Assembly: GCA_017504945.1 (NCBI GenBank)
Contig: JAFVQJ010000031.1
Coordinates: 1-51,666, forward strand
Length of the DNA: 51,666 nucleotides
Direction of reading: 5' to 3'
Source of the DNA: Clostridia bacterium
Lineage (GTDB): Bacteria; Bacillota; Clostridia; Oscillospirales; RGIG5299
Shown: in pieces, positions 31,170 through 41,093 of the stretch
Position numbering within the stretch: the stretch's first letter is position 1
How the letters are laid out: each line of letters opens with the position of its first letter
Notes under the pieces: model-generated
What the model saw: only the letters and a program-made list of their open reading frames with translations
Told to the model about the DNA's origin: nothing
Databases searched by the model: none
Program-made: the position numbers and the translations under genes

Positions 31170-32102
31170 ATGGAATTTTCACATATAACCGTTTTACTTA
31201 ACGAAACGGTGGGTATGCTCGATTTTTCAAGCGACGGAATATTTGCCGATCTCACGGCGGGCGGCGGAGGACACAGCGCCCTTATCGCCTCGAAAATGAG
31301 TAAAAACTCACGGCTCATCTGCTTTGACAAGGATGCCGAAGCCGTTGCGGTATGCAAAAAGCGCTTTGAAAACGATAAAAGAGTAACGGTGGTCCATTCC
31401 GATTTCAAAAATATGAGAGAGAAGCTTTCGGAGCTTGGAATTTCGGGTATAGACGGCGTGATAGCCGACCTCGGAGTTTCCTCCTATCAGCTTGATAACG
31501 CCGAGCGCGGATTTTCCTATATGGCAGACGCCGCACTTGATATGCGAATGGATAAGAGTCGCGAGCTCACGGCCGCAGAGGTAGTAAACAGTTACGGTGA
31601 GAGCGAGCTTGCCGATATATTTTTTAAATACGGTGAGGAACGCTTCTCAAGAAAAATAGCGGCAAAGATATGCGAGGTCCGCAAGGAAAAGCCGATAGAA
31701 ACAACGGCGGAGCTTGTAGATGTAATTAAATCGGCAATGCCGAAATCGGCTCAAAACGAAAAGCAGCATCCCGCAAAGCGATGCTTTCAGGCGCTTCGAA
31801 TAGAGGTAAACGGCGAGCTTTCAAGCCTCGACGAAGGTCTTAAGGCAATGCACGAAATGCTCAATCCCGGTAAGACGATGGCGGTAATAACCTTCCACTC
31901 GCTTGAGGACAGAGCGGTAAAGCAGTTTTTTGCGGATAAGGCAAGAGGCTGCACCTGCCCGAAGGATTTTCCCGTCTGCGTCTGCAATAAGCGTCCCGAG
32001 GCAGAAATAATAACTAGAAAGCCGGTCTTACCGACCGACGAAGAAATAAAGGCAAACCCCAGAGCGAGAAGCGCAAAGCTTCGCGCCGCAAAAAAGCTTT
32101 AA
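31170..32102 (+). CDS. rsmH: 16S rRNA (cytosine(1402)-N4)-methyltransferase
   Basis: Encodes 310 aa. RsmH (MraW) methylates C1402 in the ribosomal P site. Class I SAM motif: ADLTAGGGGHSALIASKM near 25-45. The family block GVIADLGVSSYQLDNAERGFSY near 95-115 and the C-terminal PRARSAKLRAAKK are characteristic. A Cys-rich segment (CTCPKDFPVCVC) near 275 is also family-typical. It begins 3 bp after the mraZ stop, so the two are coupled. Confidence 0.97.
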   Translation: MEFSHITVLLNETVGMLDFSSDGIFADLTAGGGGHSALIASKMSKNSRLICFDKDAEAVAVCKKRFENDKRVTVVHSDFKNMREKLSELGISGIDGVIADLGVSSYQLDNAERGFSYMADAALDMRMDKSRELTAAEVVNSYGESELADIFFKYGEERFSRKIAAKICEVRKEKPIETTAELVDVIKSAMPKSAQNEKQHPAKRCFQALRIEVNGELSSLDEGLKAMHEMLNPGKTMAVITFHSLEDRAVKQFFADKARGCTCPKDFPVCVCNKRPEAEIITRKPVLPTDEEIKANPRARSAKLRAAKKL

Positions 32103-32118
32103 GAAAGGAGCAGGGGCT

Positions 32119-32541
32119 TTGAAGAAGAAAGTCATACGTCGCGCAAGCGTAAACGCGTCGAAGCAGGAAAAACAGAATAAAAAGCCTTTTAAGCCCTTAC
32201 CGATATTATATCTCTGTATCGTAAGCGTGCTTATAGTCATCTCGGTGCTCAACTACGCCAAGCTCAACGAGCTGACCTTCGAGGCGGCAACGATAAAGAG
32301 CGAAACCGCGCTTCTTGAGGACGATATCGTGCGCCTTAACGTCGAGCTCAACAGAATAACCGACATAAGCACGATAGAGCAAAAGGCAGAAGAGCTCGGA
32401 ATGGTAAAAACCGACAGTAACAACGTAAAGTATATCAGTATCCCTTCGGAGAACAAGGTTGAAGCCGAGTCGGATAATGATAGCACAATAGTCGCGTCGA
32501 TCATAAAAAGTTTGTCCGTAATTATGGAATATTTCAGTTGA
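32119..32541 (+). CDS. ftsL: Cell division protein FtsL
   Basis: Encodes 140 aa with FtsL topology: basic cytoplasmic N terminus, one TM helix (ILYLCIVSVLIVISVL, about 32-48), then an extracytoplasmic leucine-zipper coiled coil (about 55-95). FtsL joins FtsQ/DivIB and FtsB-like proteins to activate FtsW-FtsI. Sequence identity is weak as usual, so the call rests on position and topology. The start is TTG at 32119 with AGGAG 8 nt upstream. A terminator-like hairpin follows before the PBP gene. Confidence 0.82.
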   Translation: MKKKVIRRASVNASKQEKQNKKPFKPLPILYLCIVSVLIVISVLNYAKLNELTFEAATIKSETALLEDDIVRLNVELNRITDISTIEQKAEELGMVKTDSNNVKYISIPSENKVEAESDNDSTIVASIIKSLSVIMEYFS

Positions 32542-32565
32542 TCGGGGCTTATAATTATACAAACC

Positions 32566-32596
32566 AAAGCCAAGAATGATACTTGGCTTTTGCTTT
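32566..32596 (+). terminator. Attenuator between ftsL and the PBP gene
   Basis: AAAGCCAAG, 7-nt loop, CTTGGCTTT, then TGCTTTT. This internal terminator would lower transcription of the downstream wall genes relative to mraZ-rsmH-ftsL. Confidence 0.72.
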
Positions 32597-32617
32597 TAAA
32601 AGAAGGAGGGAAAAGAG

Positions 32618-34834
32618 ATGTCGTCGGGCGTTACGAAACCGTTATACAGAAGAATGCTTTTTGTAAAGGGCTTATTTGCCTTCGTCATATTTGCCGTGCT
32701 CGTCGTTCAGCTTTTCAACCTTCAGGTGCTTCAGCACGATAAATATCAGCAGCTTGCAGTAGATCAGCAAACAGCGGTCATCTCGGTAGAGGCAAGCCGC
32801 GGCACGATATACGACAGAAACGGCATAGCGCTTGCCGAATCGGCAACGGCATACAAGGTCTACATAGTTCCCAACAAGATAGCCGACGAGGATAAGCAGC
32901 TTATAATCGACGAGCTTTCACAGATACTTTCGGTAGAGCCCTCGAAAATAGAAAATGCGGTATCGAAAACCGAGAGCAGCTACGTTGCTGTGGCAAGAAG
33001 GATCGAGCCCGACGTCGCAACGGCAGTCCGCACCTTCATAAAGGATAACGAGCTCAACTACTGCATCAACGTTACCGACGACCCCAAGCGCTACTATCCC
33101 TTCGGCTCGCTTGCCTCTCACGTTATCGGCTTCACGGGTGACGACAATCAGGGACTTTACGGCATCGAGGCGCAGTACGATAGCTACCTTTCCGGTACTG
33201 CGGGCAGAATAATAAGCGCAATAGTTTCGGGTGGCAATAAATTCCTTATCCCCTACGATTACGAGATGTATATCGCGCCCGAAAACGGCAATTCCCTTAT
33301 GCTCACGATAGACCAGACGGTGCAGTACACCCTTGAAAACTACCTGCGCGAATATCAGGAGCAAAACGGCTCGCGAAACAGAAGCGCAAGCGTTATAATG
33401 AACGTTAAAACGGGCGAGATACTCGCAATGGCTACCATGCCCGACTACGACTTGAACGCCCCCTTTACCTTGACCGATTTTTACTCCGAAAAGCTTGAAA
33501 AGGACGGCGAAAACCGCACCGACCTGCTTTACGAGATGTGGAGAAACAAGGTAGTTTCCGAGATATACGAGCCGGGCTCGGTATTCAAAACGGTAACTGC
33601 GGCGATAGCGCTCGAGCTGAAGCTTGCCAAAACGAGCGACAGCTTCTATTGCCCCGGCTATCATATGGTCGGCGGACTCAAGATAAGATGCGCAAAACGT
33701 TCGGGCCACGGAAGCCTCGACTTTATGAAGGCGCTTGCGGTGTCCTGCAACCCGAGCTTTATGATGATAGCCGAGAGAATAGGCAACGACAATATGTACG
33801 ATTTCGTCCACAGCCTCGGCATAGGCTCGAAAACGGGCATAGACCTTCCCTCCGAGGAAGCGGGATTTTTCTTCACGAAAAACAACTATAACGCCACCGA
33901 GCTTGCTACCTCCTCCTTCGGTCAGCAGTTCAAGGTGTCGATGATACAGATGCTTCAGATAGTGGCGTCCTTTGCAAACGGAGGAACTCTCGTAAAGCCT
34001 CACGTCGTAAAGGAGATACTCTCCTCCGACGGAAGTGTTATCGAAACGGTGGGCACCACCGAGGTAAAGCAGATAATAAGCGAAGAGACCGCAAAAGAAG
34101 TAATGGAAATGATGATAGGCGTCGTCGAGGCGGGCACGGGAACGAACGCTCGCGTCGAGGGCTATATAGTCGGCGGAAAATCGGGCACGAGTGAAAAGCT
34201 CGATAAAAGAAATGAAAACGGCGAGGTATGGCTCTATGTAAACTCCTTCGTAACGGTCGCCCCTGCCGACGATCCCGAAATAATAATCCTCACGGCGTTT
34301 GACGAGCCTCTTTCAACAAGCTCCTCAAATAAATACAATTCTCCCGCAAGGTTTAACAAAGAGGTGCTCGAAACGGTTCTTCCGTATCTCGGCTTCGAGC
34401 CAAACAAGAGCGATAACAGCGATACCGTAACGGTAGGCAAATACGTCGGCTCCACCGTAACCGAGAGCAAAAAGGCGATTGCCGAGCTCGGACTCAACGT
34501 AAAGGTAGTCGGCACGGGCGAGGATATAAAATATCAGCTCCCCGCCAAGGGCGAAAAGCTTTCAAAGGGAAGCACGGTAACGCTTTATACCTCAAGCGTC
34601 GAATCAATAAAGGCGATAGAGGTGCCCGACGTAACGGGACTTCCGCTCGAGGAAGCGAAAAGCATATTAAACGAAAAGGGCTTTAACATAAAGCTTAAGG
34701 AAAATTATAAAGACCTGAAGGACACTGTCGTAAGCGCGCAGAGCATTCCCGGCGGCGAGGTAAGACCTGCGGGACAGCTCATAACGCTCGAGCTCTATTA
34801 CGTCTACGAAGACTACGAAAACGTATTCAATTAA
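32618..34834 (+). CDS. Penicillin-binding protein 2 / SpoVD-type transpeptidase with PASTA domains
   Basis: Encodes 738 aa. It crosslinks peptidoglycan at the septum or, if sporulation-specific, in the spore cortex. Order: short cytoplasmic tail, TM (LFVKGLFAFVIFAVLVVQLF, about 14-34), dimerisation domain (RGTIYDRNGIALAES), transpeptidase with S321-VFK, S376-CN and K521-SGT active-site motifs, then two C-terminal PASTA domains (about 600-730). FtsI and SpoVD cannot be separated by sequence alone, and no sporulation genes are nearby. GGAGG precedes the ATG. Confidence 0.93.
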   Translation: MSSGVTKPLYRRMLFVKGLFAFVIFAVLVVQLFNLQVLQHDKYQQLAVDQQTAVISVEASRGTIYDRNGIALAESATAYKVYIVPNKIADEDKQLIIDELSQILSVEPSKIENAVSKTESSYVAVARRIEPDVATAVRTFIKDNELNYCINVTDDPKRYYPFGSLASHVIGFTGDDNQGLYGIEAQYDSYLSGTAGRIISAIVSGGNKFLIPYDYEMYIAPENGNSLMLTIDQTVQYTLENYLREYQEQNGSRNRSASVIMNVKTGEILAMATMPDYDLNAPFTLTDFYSEKLEKDGENRTDLLYEMWRNKVVSEIYEPGSVFKTVTAAIALELKLAKTSDSFYCPGYHMVGGLKIRCAKRSGHGSLDFMKALAVSCNPSFMMIAERIGNDNMYDFVHSLGIGSKTGIDLPSEEAGFFFTKNNYNATELATSSFGQQFKVSMIQMLQIVASFANGGTLVKPHVVKEILSSDGSVIETVGTTEVKQIISEETAKEVMEMMIGVVEAGTGTNARVEGYIVGGKSGTSEKLDKRNENGEVWLYVNSFVTVAPADDPEIIILTAFDEPLSTSSSNKYNSPARFNKEVLETVLPYLGFEPNKSDNSDTVTVGKYVGSTVTESKKAIAELGLNVKVVGTGEDIKYQLPAKGEKLSKGSTVTLYTSSVESIKAIEVPDVTGLPLEEAKSILNEKGFNIKLKENYKDLKDTVVSAQSIPGGEVRPAGQLITLELYYVYEDYENVFN

Positions 34835-34853
34835 CTGATATGAGGTGCATCCT

Positions 34854-36278
34854 ATGAAGCTCAAAACGCTTTTAAAGGATGTTGAAGTTCTGTCGCAATA
34901 CGACGGCGACAGGGAAGTATCAAAAATATCGGTATTATCAAACGAAGCAGACGAAAGCTCGCTGTTTATCGCCGTAAAGGGCGAAAAAAGCAACGGCGAG
35001 AGCCTCATTTCCGAGGCAAAGCAAAAAGGCGCGGTAACACTCGGCGAAAGCGGCGCGGATATAACCGTTAGAGACGCAAAAGAGGCACGCGCACTTATCT
35101 GGCGAAACTTCTATAAAAGACCCGATGAAAAGCTGTCGGTCTTCGGAGTAACGGGAACCAACGGAAAGACCACGGTCACCTATCTCACCCGCCATATTTT
35201 CGAATATGCGGGCAAGAAAACGGGAGTTATCGGAACGGTGGCAAACGTTATAGGCACGGAGAGCGCCGCCGCAATTCAAACCACTCCCGCACCCAACGAG
35301 CTTTACAGGCTTTTTTCAAAAATGGTGTCGAATAAGCTTTCGAGAGTGTGTATGGAGGTTTCCTCCCACTCGCTTGAGCAAAAGAGGATACACGGCGTTA
35401 CCTTCACCGCTTCGGCATTTACAAATCTCACGGGCGACCATCTCGATTATCACGGCAATATGGAAAGCTATCTCGAAGCAAAGCTCAAGATAATCGAAAG
35501 AAGCAAAAGCATTGCGATAAACGCCGACGACGCCTATGCAAAGGCTTTTTCCGAGAGAGCGGCTTGCAACAGTATCCCCGTTCTTTGCTACGGCATAAAC
35601 AGTAAAACGGCAGACCTTACCGCCAAAAGCCTTAACCTGACTAAAGAAAAAAGCGAGTTTACGCTGTGTTATAACGGCGAGAAAATAAGAACTTATATAT
35701 CCGTCCCGGGCAAATTTTCCGTCTATAACGCCCTTTGCGCCGTTGCACTTTCAATGCTCGGAGGAATAAGCCTTGCCGACGCGGCAGAGGCGCTTAAGAC
35801 CTCCGGCGGAATAAAGGGCAGAATGGAAAGAGTAAAGGCGAAAAACGGCGCGACGGCGGTAATCGACTTCGCCCACACCCCCGACGGACTCAAAAACGTC
35901 CTTATTACCTTAAACGGAATAAAGGAAAATGGCAGACTGATAACCGTTTTCGGCTGCGGAGGCGACAGAGATAAGTCGAAGCGCTCGGTAATGGGCGAGA
36001 TAGCGGCTAAATATTCCGATCTCGTAATAATCACCTCCGACAATCCGAGAAGCGAGGACCCTCACGCCATAATCCGCGATATAACCGTAGGCTCATCACG
36101 TTACAAAACGCCGCAGCTCATAATAGAGGATAGACGTGCGGCGATAAAAACGGCAATGCAAAACGCCAAAAGCGGCGATATAGTCTTGCTCGCCGGCAAG
36201 GGACACGAAAATTACCAAATACTGAAGGACAGAACGGTATCGTTCGACGAATATGAAATATTAAAGGCATACATTTAG
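34854..36278 (+). CDS. murE: UDP-MurNAc-tripeptide synthetase, meso-DAP-adding (MurE)
   Basis: Encodes 474 aa. It adds the third amino acid to the peptidoglycan stem. ATP-binding motif GVTGTNGKTTVTYL near 98-111, the central-domain motif RVCMEVSSHSLEQ near 165, and the C-terminal domain with TSDNPRSEDP near 395. DNPR is the meso-diaminopimelate signature, so the wall should be DAP-type. A GTG at 34845 lies in the Shine-Dalgarno; the ATG at 34854 is the start. The stop codon is TAG. murF follows by 16 bp. Confidence 0.96.
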   Translation: MKLKTLLKDVEVLSQYDGDREVSKISVLSNEADESSLFIAVKGEKSNGESLISEAKQKGAVTLGESGADITVRDAKEARALIWRNFYKRPDEKLSVFGVTGTNGKTTVTYLTRHIFEYAGKKTGVIGTVANVIGTESAAAIQTTPAPNELYRLFSKMVSNKLSRVCMEVSSHSLEQKRIHGVTFTASAFTNLTGDHLDYHGNMESYLEAKLKIIERSKSIAINADDAYAKAFSERAACNSIPVLCYGINSKTADLTAKSLNLTKEKSEFTLCYNGEKIRTYISVPGKFSVYNALCAVALSMLGGISLADAAEALKTSGGIKGRMERVKAKNGATAVIDFAHTPDGLKNVLITLNGIKENGRLITVFGCGGDRDKSKRSVMGEIAAKYSDLVIITSDNPRSEDPHAIIRDITVGSSRYKTPQLIIEDRRAAIKTAMQNAKSGDIVLLAGKGHENYQILKDRTVSFDEYEILKAYI

Positions 36279-36294
36279 AAGGAATGATGATGAA

Positions 36295-37683
36295 ATGGAG
36301 AAGTTGACTGCTGCGGAAATTGCAAAAATGACAGGCGGAAAGATCGTCTGCGGCAATGAGCTCACCGAATGTGTGGCTGCCGAGATAGACTCGCGCCGTG
36401 TAACACCTCATTGCGTATTTTTCGCAATAAAGGGTCAGACCACCGACGGACATCTTTATATAGACAGCGCCATTGAAAAGGGTGCCGAGATAATAGTTAT
36501 TGAAAGGCCGTTATCGGAGCTTTCCCTGAAAAATGCAGAGAATGCCGTTTTTATAGAGGTCATTTCATCCGAAAGGGCGCTCGGCGCGCTTGCTCTTGCT
36601 TACAGATCGCGCTACGAGATACCCTTCGTGGGCGTAACGGGAAGCGTTGGAAAGACCACCACCAAAGAGATGATATACGCCGTCCTTTCGGCGAAATATA
36701 ACGTTTTAAAGAGCGAAGGAAACTACAACAGCGAAACGGGACTTCCTCTCTCGGTCTTAAACCTTACGAAAAAGCACACCGCCTCGGTCTTGGAAATGGG
36801 AATGGACGCGGCAGGTGAGATAGACTACCTTACCCGCATTGCAAAGCCCGCCGTTGCGGTCATCACCAATATCGGCGTTTCGCATATCGAAACGCTCGGA
36901 AGCAGAAAAAACATATTAAAGGCAAAGCTTGAAATAGAAAACGGACTCGGTGCCGACGGAACGCTTGTCCTAAACGCCGACGACGATATGCTTTTTGGCG
37001 TTGCGAGAAGCCTTTCCCACCCCATAATCTACTACGGCATAGAAAACCCCTGCGCCGGCTACCGTGCCGAAAATATACGCTATCTTGCCGATAAAACGGT
37101 ATTCACGGTAGTAACACCCTACGAGAGCTTCGAGGCGGAGATAAAGGCGTTTGGCAAGCACAACGTTTTAAACGCTCTTGCGGCTGCCGTTGCGGGCTAC
37201 CTCACCGGTCTTACCACCGCAGAGATAATAAAGGGACTTTCAAACTTCGTAGGCGAAAAGATGCGCCAGAGCATTTACGAAATCAACGGCGTTACCGTAA
37301 TGGAGGACTGCTACAACGCAAGCCCCGACAGTATGAGAGCGGCATTTGACGTAATAAAGCGCCGCAACGAAAAGAGAAAGACCGCCGTTTTGGCAGATAT
37401 GCTCGAACTCGGCGAAAAAAGCCCCGAATACCATTTCAAAACGGGCGTCGAGGCGGCAAAGGTATTCGATACCGTTATCTGTTACGGCGAAATGGCTAAA
37501 AATACGGTAAACGGAGCAAACAGCGTAAAGCAGGGATGTGCATTTCATTGCGAAAGCTCCGAGCAAGCAGCAAAAATGCTTATTGAAAAAAGTCAAAAAG
37601 GTGATATAATACTGTTTAAGGCAAGCCGCGGAATGAAAGCGGAAGAATGTATTGCCAAATTCAAGGAAGGTTGGAAAGAATAA
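36295..37683 (+). CDS. murF: UDP-MurNAc-tripeptide:D-Ala-D-Ala ligase (MurF)
   Basis: Encodes 462 aa. It attaches the D-Ala-D-Ala dipeptide to finish UDP-MurNAc-pentapeptide in the cytoplasm. The N-terminal binding domain is 1-95. P-loop GVTGSVGKTTTKEMI near 112-126, LEMGMDAAGEIDYLTRIAKP near 165, and VMEDCYNASPDSMRAAFDV near 338. Its stop TAA shares its last base with the mraY ATG, so the genes are translationally coupled. Confidence 0.96.
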   Translation: MEKLTAAEIAKMTGGKIVCGNELTECVAAEIDSRRVTPHCVFFAIKGQTTDGHLYIDSAIEKGAEIIVIERPLSELSLKNAENAVFIEVISSERALGALALAYRSRYEIPFVGVTGSVGKTTTKEMIYAVLSAKYNVLKSEGNYNSETGLPLSVLNLTKKHTASVLEMGMDAAGEIDYLTRIAKPAVAVITNIGVSHIETLGSRKNILKAKLEIENGLGADGTLVLNADDDMLFGVARSLSHPIIYYGIENPCAGYRAENIRYLADKTVFTVVTPYESFEAEIKAFGKHNVLNALAAAVAGYLTGLTTAEIIKGLSNFVGEKMRQSIYEINGVTVMEDCYNASPDSMRAAFDVIKRRNEKRKTAVLADMLELGEKSPEYHFKTGVEAAKVFDTVICYGEMAKNTVNGANSVKQGCAFHCESSEQAAKMLIEKSQKGDIILFKASRGMKAEECIAKFKEGWKE

Positions 37684-38666
37684 TGTCGGGAATGTTGTTC
37701 GTGCTTTTGGCACTTGTGATATCGTTTGCGGTATCGGTCATACTCTGTCCTTTTGTAATACCGTTTTTGAGAAAGCTCAAATTCGGTCAGACCATACTTG
37801 AGGAAGGTCCCAAGTGGCACGAGGGCAAAAAGGGAACACCCACCATGGGCGGAATAGTAATAATAATCGCCTTCGTGGTAGCGGCGCTCTCCTTTTCGTT
37901 AAGCGGCATCACATCGGGCGATTACAGAGTGGTCATCGTAATTATCGGCACTCTTCTTTTCGGAGCCATCGGCTTTGCCGACGACTTTATCAAGGTGGTA
38001 ATGAAGAGAAATCTCGGCTTGAGCGTGGTTCAGAAATTCGTGCTGCAGTTTCTCTTTGCCGGCGCCTTTGTGGCGGCAATGGCTGTAATGGGCTATACCA
38101 CCACCGAAATAAAGCTCCCCTTTACCGATACTATGCTCGATCTCGGTATATTTTACTATCCGCTGACAATATTAGTAATAGTATTCTTTAACAACAGCTT
38201 CAATCTTGCCGACGGCATCGACGGACTTCTCTCCGCCGAATCTGTTCCCGCCTTTGCAACGGTGGCGCTCGTAGCTCTCTCAATGGGCTTTGACGATATG
38301 GCTATAATGATAACCTCCGTCATCGGCGCGGTGCTCGGCTTCCTCATATTCAATATGAATCCCGCAAAAATATTTATGGGTGACACCGGCTCGCTTTTCC
38401 TCGGCGGACTTTTCGTCCTCTCGGGAGTGGCACTCGACCTCACCCTTATGATATTCCTTGCAGGAATAATGACGGTAGTAGAAAGCCTCTCGGTGCTTTT
38501 GCAGGTGGGCTACTATAAGATAAGCCACGGCAAAAGACTTTTCAAAATGTCTCCAATACACCATCACTTTGAGCTTTCGGGCTGGAGCGAGAACAAAATA
38601 GTTGTCGTATTTACGGTAGTTACCTTTGTTTTCTGCCTGATAGCCTTTTTTGCATTCGGAGTATAA
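37683..38666 (+). CDS. mraY: Phospho-N-acetylmuramoyl-pentapeptide-transferase (MraY)
   Basis: A 327-aa membrane enzyme with about ten TM helices that transfers phospho-MurNAc-pentapeptide to undecaprenyl phosphate, making lipid I. Motifs: GPKWHEGKKGTPTMGGI near 40, GFADDFIKVVMKRNLGLS near 100, the catalytic NSFNLADGIDGLLS near 172, and MSPIHHHFELSGWSENKIV near 290. The in-frame extension upstream lies inside murF and is rejected. In most Clostridia murD follows here; instead only 38 bp separate it from ftsW. Confidence 0.96.
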   Translation: MSGMLFVLLALVISFAVSVILCPFVIPFLRKLKFGQTILEEGPKWHEGKKGTPTMGGIVIIIAFVVAALSFSLSGITSGDYRVVIVIIGTLLFGAIGFADDFIKVVMKRNLGLSVVQKFVLQFLFAGAFVAAMAVMGYTTTEIKLPFTDTMLDLGIFYYPLTILVIVFFNNSFNLADGIDGLLSAESVPAFATVALVALSMGFDDMAIMITSVIGAVLGFLIFNMNPAKIFMGDTGSLFLGGLFVLSGVALDLTLMIFLAGIMTVVESLSVLLQVGYYKISHGKRLFKMSPIHHHFELSGWSENKIVVVFTVVTFVFCLIAFFAFGV

Positions 38667-38704
38667 ATTCAAAATAAAAAATATCGCGAAAGGAGTAAAA
38701 GCGC

Positions 38705-39925
38705 GTGAATAACGAAAAAAATCCCGAAACAGAAGCAAGAAAGCAGAAAAAACGCGAAGAGAGATCGGTTGCCGAGCTTCAGGCAAAGGCAAGCTTCAAG
38801 ACCTCACCCGTTTCAATGAAGCTCTGGGCAAAGGGACTTCCTGCCGATACTCTTTTCATGGTAGTCGTTTTTGCCCTGCTTTCGATAGGACTTGTAATGG
38901 TCTTTTCCGCAAGCTTCGTTTGGGGCTTTTACCAAAACGGCGGCGACAGCTATTTTTACATTAAAAAACAGCTTGGCTTTGCGGCAGTCGGCGTTGCGGT
39001 AATGCTTTTGACGTCAAGAATCAACTATAATTTCCTGCGCTTTTTCGCATATATCGTCTATGCCGCCTCTATCGTTCTGCTCGTGGTTGCCCTCGTGGCA
39101 GGTAACGGCGACGTAAACCGCTGGATAGTAGTTTTCGGCATAACGATACAGCCCTCCGAAATAGCAAAGCTCGGAACGATAATGTGTCTTTCACTCTATA
39201 TGGCGGTAAATTACAACAAAATGAAGAGCTTTTTGCACGGCTTCGTAATACCGCTTGCAATAATCGGAGTTCCGACCCTTCTCACCGTTATCGAGCCTCA
39301 CCTTTCGGGCGCCATACTTATAGCGGGTGTCGGCTTGGTGCTCATCTTTGTGGGCGGCACGAGCCTTAAATTCCTGCTTCCCGCAGGCGGAGTAGCCGTC
39401 GTGGGCGGCGCCACGGCCGTTATGCTTCTCGGAAACTATATGGCAGACCGTATCAAGATATGGCTCGATCCCTTTGCCGATCCGCTCGGCGCGGGTTTCC
39501 AGACGATACAGGGCTTATACGCCATAGGCTCGGGCGGACTTTTCGGACTCGGACTCGGAAAATCCCGTCAGAAATACCTCTATATACCCGAACCGCAAAA
39601 CGACTTTATATTCGCAATAGTCTGCGAGGAGCTCGGCTTTGTGGGAGCAATGATAATAATCGCGCTCTTCGTTATTCTCATTTACAGAGGCTATAAGATC
39701 GCGATGAACGCCCCCGACAAATTCGGCTTTTTCCTCGTAGTAGGCATAATTACCCGCGTAGCGCTTCAGGCTGCACTCAACATTGCGGTAGTAACCAACA
39801 CGATACCCAACACGGGAATATCGCTTCCTTTCTTCAGCTACGGCGGAACTTCACTTTTGATTTTACTTTTCGAAATGGGCATAGTGCTTTCCGTTTCAAG
39901 ATATTCAAGACTCAATAAGAACTGA
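38705..39925 (+). CDS. ftsW: Septal glycosyltransferase FtsW (SpoVE/RodA superfamily)
   Basis: A 406-aa SEDS protein with about ten TM segments after a charged 60-residue N-terminal tail. SEDS motifs: GLVMVFSASFVW near TM1, NRWIVVFGITIQPSEIAKLG near 140-160, the long extracytoplasmic loop with WLDPFADPLGAGFQTIQGLYAIGSGG near 265, and ISLPFFSYGGTSLL near 375. It polymerises lipid II glycans with the PBP encoded upstream. The start is GTG at 38705, 9 nt after AGGAG. Its place between mraY and murG favours FtsW or SpoVE over RodA. Confidence 0.94.
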   Translation: MNNEKNPETEARKQKKREERSVAELQAKASFKTSPVSMKLWAKGLPADTLFMVVVFALLSIGLVMVFSASFVWGFYQNGGDSYFYIKKQLGFAAVGVAVMLLTSRINYNFLRFFAYIVYAASIVLLVVALVAGNGDVNRWIVVFGITIQPSEIAKLGTIMCLSLYMAVNYNKMKSFLHGFVIPLAIIGVPTLLTVIEPHLSGAILIAGVGLVLIFVGGTSLKFLLPAGGVAVVGGATAVMLLGNYMADRIKIWLDPFADPLGAGFQTIQGLYAIGSGGLFGLGLGKSRQKYLYIPEPQNDFIFAIVCEELGFVGAMIIIALFVILIYRGYKIAMNAPDKFGFFLVVGIITRVALQAALNIAVVTNTIPNTGISLPFFSYGGTSLLILLFEMGIVLSVSRYSRLNKN

Positions 39926-39937
39926 GGGTGATAAAGC

Positions 39938-41029
39938 ATGAAGGTAATAATGGCGGCAGGCGGCACGGGCGGACATATTTATCCCGCAATAGCGATAGCA
40001 AACGAGCTTAAGAGCCGTTATAATGCCGAAATAATCTTTATCGGACAGAAAAACCGTCTTGAAGCAACGCTCGTTCCCAAGGCGGGCTATAAAATTGAAT
40101 TCATACGCTCGGGCGTCTTTTACAGAAATAACCCTATAAAGAATATCCGAAGCGTTTTCAGACTTACCAAAGCGATTTTAAGATCGAAAAAGATCATTCG
40201 CGACTTTAAGCCCGATATCGTCATCGGCACGGGCGGTTATATAAGCGCGCCCACCGTAATGGCTGCACAGCAACTCGGCATCAAAACGGCAATACACGAG
40301 CAAAACGCCTTTTTGGGCGTTGCCACAAGACTCGTTGCGAAAAAAGCGGATATACTCTTTTTAAGCTTCGATAAAAATGCAAATTCGGCAAATGCCAAAA
40401 AGATAATAGTGAGCGGAAATCCTGTAAGAAGCGAGTTTTTAAAGGGCGATAAGGAAGAGGCGCGAAAGAGCCTTAAAATAGATGCCAGACCGCTTCTCTA
40501 CATATCGGGCGGCTCGCAGGGTGCAGGCAAAATAAACTATTCGGTAATAGATTTTCTTGAAAAAGAGGAGAACCGAAGCCTTTATAACGTAATAATGTCA
40601 ACGGGAAATCAGTATTACGACGAAATAATCGCCGAAATCAAAAAAAGAGGCATAGACCTTCCCGAAAATATAAAGATAATACCTTACGCCGATAACGTCC
40701 CTGAAATAATGACTGCGGCAGACGTTGCAATAACACGAAGCGGCGCTATAACCCTTGCCGAAATAGCGGTAAAGGGGCTTCCTTCAATACTTGTTCCGTC
40801 GCCCAACGTTACCGACGACCATCAGTATTTCAACGCCAAGGCGTACGAGGACGCCGGTGCGGCTGTTTTGATAAGAGAGGAAAGCTTCTCGGCGGCAAAG
40901 CTTGAGGAGATACTTCTTTACGTCTTTGGCAAGCAAAACACACTTTCGGCAATGTCGAGGGCGGCGCAAAGCGTTGCAAAGCCCGAGGCGCTTGACACGA
41001 TAATAAACGAGATATCGTCGATCCTTTGA
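39938..41029 (+). CDS. murG: Lipid II synthase MurG
   Basis: A 363-aa GT28 glycosyltransferase that adds GlcNAc to lipid I at the inner membrane face. The N-terminal glycine loop is AAGGTGGHIYPAIAIA, the second loop GTGGYISAPTVMAAQQL near 95, ISGGSQGAGKINYSV near 190, and the C-terminal donor site ITRSGAITLAEIAVKGLPSILVPSP near 265-290. It lies 12 bp after ftsW. The murC or murB genes often found next are absent; murA follows. Confidence 0.97.
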   Translation: MKVIMAAGGTGGHIYPAIAIANELKSRYNAEIIFIGQKNRLEATLVPKAGYKIEFIRSGVFYRNNPIKNIRSVFRLTKAILRSKKIIRDFKPDIVIGTGGYISAPTVMAAQQLGIKTAIHEQNAFLGVATRLVAKKADILFLSFDKNANSANAKKIIVSGNPVRSEFLKGDKEEARKSLKIDARPLLYISGGSQGAGKINYSVIDFLEKEENRSLYNVIMSTGNQYYDEIIAEIKKRGIDLPENIKIIPYADNVPEIMTAADVAITRSGAITLAEIAVKGLPSILVPSPNVTDDHQYFNAKAYEDAGAAVLIREESFSAAKLEEILLYVFGKQNTLSAMSRAAQSVAKPEALDTIINEISSIL

Positions 41030-41093
41030 TTCACCGCTTCTCCGTTTTACGCATAATATACATTAAGCGTAAATCAAAAACGGAGGGTGAAAT

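Noticed and set aside
32918..34003. 361-codon antisense frame within the PBP gene
   Set aside because: It is a shadow of a long coding region. The plus-strand frame has transpeptidase motifs S321, S376 and K521; the antisense frame has no recognisable motif or ribosome site.
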